Assembly (NCBI GenBank): GCA_032622095.1 | Contig: CP136064.1 | Location: 196,697,948-196,761,947, forward strand | Direction of reading: 5' to 3' | DNA length: 64,000 nt | Source: Siphonodentalium dalli | Lineage: Eukaryota; Mollusca; Scaphopoda; Gadilida; Siphonodentaliidae | Shown: in pieces, positions 9,751 through 21,700 of the stretch | Layout: each line of letters begins with the position of its first letter | How positions within the stretch are numbered: position 1 is the stretch's first letter | Made by a program: the position numbers and the translations under genes | The notes under the pieces: model-generated | The model's input: the letters and a program-made list of their open reading frames with translations, nothing else | Told to the model about the DNA's origin: nothing | Databases searched by the model: none

Positions 9751-11920
9751 ACTACTGACCGCTGTTGTTTAATTAGAGACAACTTTATGATAAAACCAAC
9801 AAAAACACAGTTGGCAAAAGCTCTTATTGAATCTTCTGAACAGACAAATGTGAATGTGAATGTGACTTTCGGGACTCATGTGATGTCAGGTAGTAAGTAT
9901 ATTCTTCACACTTTCGGAGTCCAGTATGACCATTCCCGGATTATCATGTGACGGCTTTTGTCCGATCAGAAATAGTGTCAGTAAAGGTATGGATGGTCAT
10001 AATAATGTCTATTGGGTGTGGTGACAATATGTGACAAGGGTAATATTTGTCAAAACTCACGTATGAATGATCATTATAACAAACTTTACCTCAAACATGT
10101 GTAGTAGTATTTAGAACTAATGAAACGTTTAAAACGCGTACATTCCAAAAATCTAGAAACTTCCTGTTTCGAAACCGAGTATGTGCTCAATATTTCCAAT
10201 TTTTTACATAAATATTTATAAATATAAAGAACTAAATTAATATGGTTCTATGTGCTCAAATTTGGTTTTTTGTCTCAAATCGTATATATATAACTGTAAA
10301 CTGTGATCGCACGAAACAGCGAAATGCTGCTAAGTGCGCTCAATCTACAAGCCAGAGTTTAGTCCCCTCGCTGCGCTGGTCTGAACAATGCCATCACATT
10401 TATATAATGTAAGTGAATCTTACATTTTTAATTGAATACTTTTGTCGGTTACAATTCATTCTGCATTATTATGAATTGAGCCTAGGGTCCACACATGGAT
10501 TAACACCCAAACCCCATCGCGCACTCTTGTGTAAATATGTATACTGATTCTCCTTTGGTCACTTCTAAATTTCACAACGTGACTTGTATCACGTTTACAT
10601 GTATATGTCGACCGTCCACTGGTATATTCGAAACAGAGGTTATCGTTTTCGGTAGTTCTTGTACCATGGAATTCCCCTTTTTACAATTAATGGCGGCACA
10701 GTCAATGTAATGCTTTCACCCTCTCAAACCATCAGGACCCTCATATTTAGTTCTAACCATAGTTCTAACCATGCAGGCAAATTGGTGTTCATGTCATGCT
10801 AATTTGCCAATGAAAGTGACATGGACTGGCTACCTACCAACCTAGGGATTTGAGATGTAACATAAATAAGCCGTACAAAACTGCATTGACAAAATCAAAT
10901 ATCGCTGACAACCCACTGTTTGGATAAATTGATCGAATTCGAAATAGTCCTACCACAGGTCCTGGAACGTACGCTAAAAAATGTTCGAAAATGGCGACAA
11001 GATATCACGCCTGGTAATGTCAACTTACTGTTTTTCTACATTTTTCAAAGATATCAGAAAACTATCAGACTATTGACTTATCCCAACAACTCATCTCGGA
11101 TAGGGCCTACTGCAAAACAAAAAAAAACCGGCCAGCGAACAAATTTGTTTTTAAAGAGATTCTGGCTTTAACTTTTACAACCTTGAACATTGGTGACCGA
11201 ATTCACTTGAAAACTTATATTTTCTCATCAGTCACACTTACATGTCGACGAGCCGAGTTCATAGTGAGCTAGCAAAATTAATACATATACTATAACTCAT
11301 TCGCTATCTATTTTGATTGAGTTATTTATATTATAAGTGAAGAAAACAATGAATACTCACTTCTATGTGAGACATCTTTCCGCCAGTATGGAGCAAATTA
11401 TGGCGAAAGTTCCCGGCCTGTAATAGTAGGGTGTATTCGAATCCGCGTTCTTCGATGTTCGCGAACGACATGTTACCAAAACCACATACTAAATATAGAA
11501 CGGGATACATGCAAGTCGTGTTCGCGGGTCGAGATTCTTACTCCCCGAATTGAAATATATCCTCAGGCTGGGGGTGGGGCGTACAATTTCAAACGAACCG
11601 CCTCGATCAAATTAGCAGACGGCAATCCTTGTTTCGTCGTGTGGGGTCGTCTAGCTTAGAGAAGAGAACAAGAAAAACGACATCAATTTAATAGTGATGT
11701 TCTTTTTTAAGTTACCGAGAAGATGAGCTCGAGGTGAGCTTTCTTGTGGTAAATAATGTCCAAACTGACTACCGATCACTATAATTTCACTATAATTTCC
11801 ATTAAATTATATATGCAGTCGAACTATATACAAAAGTAGTACATGATGCATCGTCGATTATAATCGAATCTAGAAAGGTTCCACAAACTCACGATTGCAT
11901 TTAACAGTTATAAATTAACT

Positions 11921-11924
<4 letters not shown>
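9751..11924. other. Intergenic sequence, no gene recognised
   Basis: No domain-bearing ORF is present. The ORF at 10920-11171 has no known motif. Small direct repeats occur, such as GTGAATGTGAATGTGA near 9851 and two copies of TAGTTCTAACCAT at 10748-10775. This region lies downstream of the last SULT exon and is outside the gene. Confidence 0.4.
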
Positions 11925-11974
<50 letters not shown>

Positions 11975-12035
11975 ATTCTCTCCCTCACTCATTCTCTCCC
12001 TCTTCTATCTCTATCTCTCTCTATCTATCTTATAT
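11925..12035. repeat. (CT)n microsatellite with degenerate right side
   Basis: Pure CT repeats from about 11928 to 11962, grading into CTCT with T and A interruptions to about 12030. Confidence 0.9.
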
Positions 12036-12371
12036 ATGATATATCACTTAAAGTAAGCGTATGTACATGTATAGACTATAGCCCTAATGAAAGCAATTAA
12101 TAAAACGACTAGACTCAGTCACAGCAATATATCTAAACTGCATTACCCAACCTTTTAAATATCGTCTATACAATCCAGAATAGCTTACATATGGAATGGG
12201 GGACTGTTTATTTCACATAAATCAGCATAAATCATAACAAAATCAATCATACAATTTATTATGTTTATTATACTGTAATTATTCTGCTCGCCAGGGCGTC
12301 TTGATTATCAAATAAAATTTATTATATTTTATTCTATTCATATAGGAACATAGAACAATTTACCATATATG

Positions 12372-12377
12372 TTTATT
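12372..12377 (-). terminator. Possible poly(A) signal for the sulfotransferase gene
   Basis: TTTATT on the plus strand gives AATAAA on the coding strand, about 210 bases past the stop codon at 12588. Other AT-rich near-matches are nearby, so the choice is tentative. Confidence 0.35.
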
Positions 12378-12587
12378 GTATACCAATTACTATGTCATTC
12401 ATTAACATTTTCTTGTTTCTCACTGTCAATTGAAAGTGTACGTTTTTTCGAAATGACTTTCGTGAAGAAACGGTGACGTCCATGTAGATGAACGATATAC
12501 ATTCTTATACATGCATATATATCAAGTGTTCGTTAGTCCCCGCTGAACAATCGCAAATAATACAAGTGCTGCACACGCGCGCACAGA

Positions 12588-12700
12588 TCACAACTGAAAC
12601 CTGAACTTGAACTTTGAATTAGCCATCCTCTTCCTCAATACGTCATCAAATTCTTCGCTCATCGCCACCGTGAAATGTTCCTTCCACCCTCCAACTACAC
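12588..12700 (-). CDS. SULT exon 5 (C-terminus, dimerisation motif)
   Basis: The acceptor TTTTGCAG|GT is at 12701/12700, and the stop TGA is at 12588-12590. It reads VVGGWKEHFTVAMSEEF and ends KFRFQL. Its phase fits exon 4. The KxxxTVxxxE dimerisation pattern is complete here. It lies 7.5 kb from exon 4, because intron 4 has received a LINE and other repeats. Confidence 0.9.
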
Positions 12701-15700
12701 CTGCAAAATGTGTATGATATTTAATTAGTCTAGATTCGAGCGTAATTTGGTCTTGATATTTTAAACATTTTTGATGTCTCAGTCGAAATTCATGCGGTGG
12801 CCCAATTCCTAAGTTCACGGAAGCCTGTTGTACAAATTTAACCCTCTGATTACTAAATAGAGCAAAACATAGCAAAATGGCAAATATTCAGATGATAAGT
12901 TCAATAATTAACCGGCCATACAAGCTATTTGTTGAACTTATTATCTGAACAATTCCTATACCAATGAATATGAATATTTCTGTACTGTTATTATCTGTTT
13001 GTCTGCCTTTCGTCTATTTACATTTCCTTAACACCCCTCCATGCAGATACATATTGGATCATTCTAATGTATACTTTCATAACTGAATGGGAGAATCTAT
13101 AAATAACAAATGGTGTCATTCTTTCCGAGCGTTAAACTAACATATCCTGTTACCCTATTATAATTCGTGTATCTGGAGCAAAACTTCTATTATACTAAAC
13201 TAGCTGAAACAGGCTCCCAAAAAAACAGGCTCCCTTTGGTAGCCTATATTCAGCATCGGAGATACCTGTGGCCCCCTTTGTGGGACTTCGCAAACAATTT
13301 GATCTTAGACAGAGCCTCATTTAGCGGTGGCCCCTTTATGCGCTTCAAGCACATTTGGTCATTGAAACATTTTGATATATATATATTGTTTTAATATATT
13401 ATTTTTAAAGATTGAATTCCTTGCTCAATTTAACAAAACCAATTTTCATTAATTTTTTTTTCATTAATTTTTTTGAAAAACTAACACCATTATAACATCC
13501 GCCAGGGTACCCCGAGTCACCACACCAAATTTGGTTGAACTCGGTCCAGGGGTCTGAAAGAAAAATCCGGACAGATCCTACTCGTTTATATAAATATACA
13601 TGACAAGCAGTCACAGCACTATACCATACTTGGATACGTTCGGTCTTGTGAGAGATCATCTGAGTTGAAAGACATGCAAATAATTCACTGATATATGCGC
13701 ATGTCCGACATGGCGGAATTGTTTTGTCTTTTCTCTCCGGAAAAAGGAATATTTAGCTATTTAATCCTGTTCTAAATAATGTGATTCCGGGAGTTCTATA
13801 ACCTCCAATATGCACCGAAACGGCACAAAGGTTAATTCTATTGAAAGAGGGAGGCGACCCCGGAGTTCGGATGGAGAGACACCTAAGCCAGAAAGTAAAC
13901 AGAAAGTGACACAAAAAATGGCGGACAATGCAGAAATATCGGTGGTGAGTCAATTACAAGAAGTTTGTAAATCAATTGCTGAACTTCAAAAAGGCCAAAA
14001 TTCTATCCGGAAAATGTTCGAAAGTAAAATTGATAATTTGCGTAAGGACCTACTTGAGAACTTTGATAACAAATTGAAAGCTATGACCCAGGACTTTGAT
14101 CTCGCTATTGGTAAACAACAGGCAGAAAGCGAGAAGTTATCAGCGAGCATGAACACAATCACGGATCGCCTAACGGCTCTTGAGGTCAAGGGTAATCAGC
14201 AATCAGCTAACGGTTCTGCGGCAGTCGGCGCGACAGGTGGAGTGGATAATCCTTTGAATTTAACGGATCTGACAGTTATAATCTCCAATCTCCCATACGA
14301 TGATAACGCAACAAGTGATGTTGACATTTTGCAGAAAGTTAAACAGCTTGTAGATGCCCTGGGCAGTGCTTGTGATGGAAAAGTCACATTAACAGCAGCT
14401 GAACGACTGGTGAGCAGGCAGTCAGGAAAGTCTGGGGTTGTAAAAGCTAGCTTTGGTTCAATCGACCAGAAGAAATTAGTATTGAAGAACAAAAATGTTT
14501 TGAAAGATTCAGAAGATTTCAAAAATGTGTACATAAGATCCAGTAAGACGCATACTGAAAGGATTCTGGAGCTGAATGCACGCACAATCTTGAAGGAACT
14601 TCCTGGTGGGAACAATTATCGGATAACCGCTAATGGCAGAATCATCAAACGTGACAACCAGCGTGGACCTGACCAATAGGACAATACCCGGTCAACAGAT
14701 CATCTCACTATTGGACATTTAAATGTTTGTGGATGGACAGCCAAAAATCATGCTTTAAGAACTCAAATTGTTTTGAATTCAAATTGTGACATATTTTGTT
14801 TGAATGAAACCCACTTGAAACCAAATGGAAGTATTAATATCGAGGACCATGGATATTCATGGTTCGGTAAGAACAGATCGCACATGCATAAGAATGCACC
14901 AAAAGGTTCCGGGGGCGTGGGTATCCTCGTTAAGCATCACGTGCTGTCTGATTACAGCTTAACGGTAATCGACTCGTCGTTTGAGGGTGTGATTGGTATA
15001 CGATTTAATCATCGCATTACTGACCATGCATTTGTAATTTATAGCTGTTATCTTCCACCTGAATCATCCGTATGGGGAAGAGACGCTTCTAGTTTCTTTT
15101 CTCATCTATTAACGCAAATGTACTCACTTGTCGACGTGGATAGCGTCTTTGTTTGTGGTGACTTTAACGCACGTGCTGGGGCGGGAGTAGATTGTAATCA
15201 TGTTGTTGACAATGTTAGACCACGCCTTCATATTGACAATACGACAAATCAACATGGCCAAACCTTCCTTGAATTTTTGAATGACAGTCGTACAGTTATG
15301 CTTAACGGTCGATACGGTACAGCCTCAAATCAGTTCACATTTAGGTCATGTAAAGGGGAGTCAGTTGTTGATTATGTGTGTGTTCCTCATGAACAATTGA
15401 CTTGTTGTATAAATTTTCGTATTGTTGAATGTGAAAGTATAATTGAGGAATATCGGTTACAGTCGTTGCTTGGTTTCAGGAGTAATGTACCGGACCACGC
15501 AATTATTATGTTTGACTATATAACGGAATATACGACTTCCCTTGTAATGAATCAACCGGATGCAGTTCCCTTAAAGCAACACAAACGATTCAAACTCAAT
15601 GAAATTCCTCTGACATTTATGGCGAATAATAAATTCCAGTCTGAATTAAGGGCCGCGATTGACAGAATCGAAGCATCTCAACAAGTTAATATAGATAGTA

Positions 15701-18700
15701 TATATGACGATTTGTGTGGCTTAGTGAAACGGGAAATGACCAGTATGATACCAGTATATGACTGCTCCTCTAAGTCGCGAACCCTTCACCGAACCCACAA
15801 ACCGTTTTGGAATGAGGAGCTTTCACAACTATGGAAAGATATGCGAAATAAAGAGAAGGTGTATAGAAAAGTAGTCGGCAACAATCGTATGAAACGTCAA
15901 ACGCGTGAGTTGTATAGGGATGCTAGAAACCTGCTAGATAAGAAATTACGATTTTATGAAAGACAGTATAGGAAAACACTTTCATTTAACTTGAACTCAT
16001 CTTTGAAAAATAACCCTAAAGATTTTTGGCGGGAACTTGAGCGAATGGGCCCTAAACGGACCAAAGGTCCACCAATGAAATGTTATCTACCTGATGGATC
16101 CGTAACAACTAATCGCGACAGTGTGCTCGAGGTATGGAGAGCGGAATTTGAACAATTATATAACATAGATGTACTCAATAAGTTTGATGATGATTTCAAA
16201 GATTCTATTCTTGAACAGATTGACTCGGATGGTATGTCTTTAGAAAATCCTACTAATAACTAGGTTAAGCGACAGGTTATGACGAAATCCCCATGGAAGT
16301 TCTAAAAAATGATTATGCTGCGAACCTGATTCATAAACTGATGCAAACATGCTTCGATTCTGGCAAAGTGCCCAAAATGTGGTGTAGATCTATAATATGT
16401 CCTATTCTCAAAGACAGTATGTCAGATCCTGCTGTTCCATTAAATTATCGTGGTATAAGCTTACAATCGGTAATCGGTAAAATTTACAGCTCTATTTTAA
16501 ATACCCGTTTAGTTACTTATTTTGACGACAACGATACTCTAGTTGATGAACAAAATGGTTTCCGTCGAGGACGGTCGTGCGCCGAACATGTATATGTGTT
16601 CACATCTCTGGTTAAAAATAGGCGCTCCACGTTTGTCGGCTTCGCAGACCTAAGTAAAGCCTTTGATATGGTCGATCGTGATCTCTTAAAATATAGGCTT
16701 CTATCAGCGGGGGTCCGTGGAAAAATATTTCGATCTATAGAATCTTTATACTCGGACACTGAAGCACGCGTAAAGCTCGGCGATAATTATACCGAATGGT
16801 TTAACTGTTCTAAGGGGGTTCGCCAGGGTGGTAATATGTCTCCTACTCTGTTTAACTTATACATAAATGATCTTGCCTCTGAATTGAATAGCCTCGACAT
16901 TGGAGTGAGCATCGGATCTAGGAATATTTCTGTATTATTATATGCTGATGATATTGCACTAATAGCAGAAAATGAGCATGATTTACAATTACTTTTTGAC
17001 GTGATTACCTTATGGTGCAGTAAATGGCGCGTAAATATAAACTCTAGTAAAACGAAGGTTATCCATTTTCGGAAACCACAACGTACTCGGAGTTTATCTG
17101 TGTTCAGCTTGTGTGACCAAACTATTGACATAGTTCCCAGTTTGAAATACTTAGGAGTGATCGTTGATGAACATATGTCATTTAAAGCGAATTGTGAGAA
17201 CCTCGTGAAAGCTGGTGGGCGTGCACTCGGAGCTGTAATTTCTAAAATTCATAATTTGAAAGAAATAAGTATTGAAACATATGAAAAACTCTATAATTCC
17301 TGTGTTATTCCAGTAACAGACTATTGCAGTGAAGTTTGGGGATTTGGTCAATTCCACTCAATTAACACAGTTCAACACCGCGCTTTACGCTATTTCTTGG
17401 GAGTTGGTCGTTACACCCCTCTACCCGCACTTAACGGCGATGTTGGATGGACATCCCCTTACTGCCGTCGGTGGTATTCGATGCTGAGATTCTGGAATCG
17501 TTTATTGACCATGCACGCTGGCAGAATTACAAAACAAGTATTTTTATGGGACATCTTAAACTGTAAGAAAGATAGTTGGGCTGCCCACTTTAAATTAATC
17601 ACACAGATACTGAACATGAATAATATATTTGACGATAGACGAATGTGTAATCTCGATGAGTGTCATGAAGCCCTTAAGAGACATTTTCAGAAAACTTGGT
17701 CTGCAGATACACAAAAATTACCTAAATTGAGAACCTATATATTATTTAAACACACATACGAATTAGAAAGATATGTAACTCTTAACATCAGTAAAGCTGA
17801 AAGATCGATTATGGCACAATTTCGATGCGGTGTTCTCCCCTTAAATATTGAGACTGGGAGGTATAATAAGGAAGATTCCGACAAGAGATATTGTTCTCTG
17901 TGTGATTGTAGCCAAGTTGAAGACGAGACACATTTTCTCCTTAACTGTCGAGCATATAAACACTTGCGATCAAAACTGATGTCATATATCGCGATCGAAC
18001 ATGGACAGACACAATTTAGTGACGTCGGCTTGCTTACTCAGCTAATGAATCGGTATCCTCTTCAAGTAGCTAAATTTCTTTATAGTGCTTATAAAAAAAG
18101 ACAAGATCTTCTTAGCAAAACCTTTTCTATCCCATGAATGTGCACAACAATTTTCTTTATTATTTTTGTTTAAAGTGACTTATAGGCCTTATTGGCCGGG
18201 TGTGTTGTTATTTTATTACTCGACATTGTTATCACCTGTATGTGATGTTTTGTATACACCATACACACATGTCACTATAATAAAATATTCGTTCGTTCGT
18301 TCGTTCGATTGGCTTGATGCACTGATTACAGATATTTTCTACCCATTGATAGTCACATTAATGTTTGAGACAGTTGCTCGCTCTTTTTACATGCACACAA
18401 TGATCTAGGCATTAGTTACATCAGGACAAGTTTACTTATATATGCAAACTTACATGTAAGTCATTGTACAGGATACACACAATTCCATAATTTCTAACCA
18501 TTTTCCGATTAGTCTGTCAACCAGCCCATTATCTAGCATTATGCCTTAACACATTTGTTAGTCTACTGGATCAACCTCTGTTATAATAAATGACAAACAA
18601 TCACTATGCCAGACTTGGATATTTCAGGTGTTGTGAGAGTAACAGATCATATGAGTTGATAGACATGCAAATATTTCACTGATTGGCTTGATGCACTGGT

Positions 18701-21700
18701 GAACAGTGTGATGACAGTTATATTCTATCCATTGATAGTCACATTAATGTTTGAGACAGTTGCTCGCTCTTTTTCCATGCACACAATGATCTTGGCTTTA
18801 GTTACATCAAGACAAGTTTATTTATTTCAGTTTTCATTTCTCGAATCTACTTTCCGAAGGGTGTCGCAAAGGAATTTTGTCACCACACCGCCCCATATGC
18901 AACATGCCATATAGCTCAATGTAATCTCTACTAAGTCCCATTTTAGGTCCCAGTAACATAAATATGGTGTTTTTGCAGTTATCAATTCTTATAATATGTT
19001 TTAAACTGTTACAAATGTCATATAAGGGCACAAAAGATCTTTAGTAACAAATTTGCACGAGGGTGTAAAAAACGCGCCCCCCCCCCCCCTCGGACCACCC
19101 ACCACCCCGGCATACCTTCCAGCAATTTTTTTACTACCCCCCCCCCCCATCCCGGTTATAAAGAGCTTTTCCTTTACTAAGAAAATCATAGTTTTTCCGG
19201 AACATCTGTGTGCGTGAATACAGACATTTTGTATTCAAATAGTTCGCGAATTCACAGCTATTAATTTAGCATGATAAATCTCAGTCAAATATTGAAACAA
19301 AAGACAGATATGAAAGATTTCCTGGACAAAATGCAGGACCTATTTCAGTTGTCGACAGCCAGGTGGTATAATGGTAGCTGATTCCAATATTCTTGATAAC
19401 ATCGAAGTGGCTCTCTTTATATAAATGAAATAAAACAGGCCTCAGCATAGAGCCATGAGACACACCATACTTCAACGTAACGACATCTGACAAATACTCT
19501 CCGATTTTCACACACTGGATTCTGATATCAAGGATTGAGCAAAACCATCACATCGCTGTATTTTGCACTAGCACCAGAAGCGACCGAGGACACGGGTGTA
19601 CAACTTCCAGAAAGGGCAGTCAGAGGTATTGGCACAGATGCCAAAATGAAAACATTTTGGTAATCATACCATATTTTAAAGCACGTTCTAGGTCCAAGCT
19701 CATACTAAGCTGTTATGTCCCTTAGAACAATATAACAATGCTGTTTTAGAACTGATATCGCATGTATTTCTTGCCATTCTCTGCAGTGTGAAAGAGCAAT
19801 GTGTGCTCCCTGTGTCCTCCTCAGGTGATGGCAGGAGGGTCATGTGCCCCACACGCCATCCTGCCCCATAGCGCCCCTGTGTATTACGATCTACCGTATC
19901 GAAGGCAGCCGATAGATCCAACAGAATCAAACACGTCGAATATCCACGACCAGATTGATCGCTACACGCTTCAATATAACACACACTCTTAATTTCTTAA
20001 ATAACAGAGTTATAAGAAAGAATTTCCAACTTCGGCATAAAGTCATTCATTCATATTTACCACATGTTTTCATGAAGCGGGCACATGTTCAAAAGTTCAT
20101 GTGACATGATATGTGTATTAACAACACATTCATATTGATGTTGACTGAATACGTCACCTTTTCTGAGGAACCCTTGTGCCCCACTCTTCATCCCCACTGG
20201 AGTCAATATTTTGTTCTTTTTCATGTTTTGTAGACAGCACTTATTTATTACTTCTTCAACAAATGATTCCTCGTGTGTGGTTCCTATGTACTCGGCCAGC
20301 TTCTTGATGGCAGCTACTGGGTCCTGGATAAATAATCAACTTGTAAAACATAATAGCATTTGCTGAGCATATCTACATGTATTAATGGTGTTGCTGCAAA
20401 CAGCATTCCTGTAATTTCGTTAAGTGCCGAAAAAGGAACTTATGATAATACGGCAACCGTTTAGGAAGTAATATAATCAAGCGCTAGCAAATGATGACGA
20501 TCTCCGGTGTCATTGCGATCTTTCCAAAATGTTGGAACCTTTTTTAACTGTTCAAAATTGTCCATTTTGGCTATTTAACTTCACTTTGGTATGTACGTTC
20601 CAAATCTCTCCACATTTCTGTAAACCGCTCCTGGATCATGCCTCAAATTTTTTTTATGACGATGGACGAGGAAACCTGTACCTGTACAAATTGGGCAACA
20701 GAACCATAAAACATCCCCTTATGTTTAATATGTCTTACAGCTACGTTACTTTTCCATCGTGATATGCATACACCTATTTTATACACATATCACATGAAAA
20801 ATTACATATATGACGAAAGAATGATCAGCCATTTTACTATCATGTATCCTTTGTTGACTTGTAAATAGCCGAGGGGTCATTCTCGGTTACCAGTCGACCC
20901 TTGATACTAGTATTCTCCTGCTAGTCCCGGGCCGATGTGGTGCTACGAACCCACTATGAAGTTATTATGTCTGACATCCACTTTGCTGGCATAAACCATA
21001 AACATTCCTGTAATTTAGTAGATCATGTCACGAATCTCTACTCTGGTTACGCCCGTATAATTCATACTCCACCAGTTTTAACTTTTTGCTATTCTGACCG
21101 GGAAGTTTATCAAATAAAATAAAACAGTGCAGCTAATATTAATATTTCTGAGTTAATACCTCTTCCATAATAATGTGTTTAACAGTAGGTGATGGTCCCA
21201 TATTGAAATTGCATTATTTTGGTGATTTTATTAGCTGATTCGTTTGCATCGCTTACAATCATGGCAATCATACATTTTTGCGGGTATAATTTCAATGGTT
21301 ATTGCGATATCGACTCACAAAGTTCTAAAAATCGTGCAATCTAGAGATGAGACCACCCCCTGCTATGATATAGATTATTAAGGTACAAGTAGTAACAAAG
21401 AAAAATGCGTGCCCTGTGTTGTCTGTTCAATATTTGTTTGATCACCATCAGAACAGTTCAGAACATCAAAAAGCTTCTACGTGTTGTATCTATCACTCAG
21501 CCACCAATGGTTCGGTTTATATGAGTGTGTACCCCTGTATCTTGTATTGGAAGAAAATAAGTAAGTGTTAATTTCTACTCCTCCCACACACTAGACTCGT
21601 GCGACAAAGGTGATTCTTGGCCGTGAACATTTTGGGTCTCCGCTTCTGTGGTTTTGAATAAGACATAAATCACATACCCGCCTCCTTCTGGTAAATCAAG

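Larger units (their letters stand above)
12224..13176. repeat. Duplicated block A (with 60589-62028) carrying the last SULT exon
   Basis: From GCATAAATCATAACAAAATC to TATAATTCGTGTATCTGG this block matches 60589-62028, apart from a 514-bp element inserted in the other copy and scattered substitutions and small indels. It includes the terminal SULT exon and its 3' flank. Diverged direct copies about 48 kb apart point to an old duplication of the 3' part of a SULT gene, as in a tandem gene cluster. Confidence 0.8.
13693..18306 (+). mobile_element. Nearly full-length APE-type non-LTR retrotransposon (LINE), in SULT intron 4
   Basis: About 4.6 kb: a 5' UTR of about 115 bp, ORF1, ORF2 with AP endonuclease, reverse transcriptase and a zinc-knuckle tail, a 3' UTR with AATAAA at 18279-18284, and a (TTCG)n tail at 18288-18307. 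The limits are set by a related unoccupied sequence at 18600-18812, where the bases flanking the LINE are contiguous (CACTGAT|TGGCTTGATG). At most 3 bp (GAT) are duplicated at the target. It lies antisense to the host gene. ORF2 carries one disrupting deletion, so this copy is not autonomous, but the low number of lesions implies a fairly young insertion. I cannot assign its clade with confidence. Confidence 0.9.
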
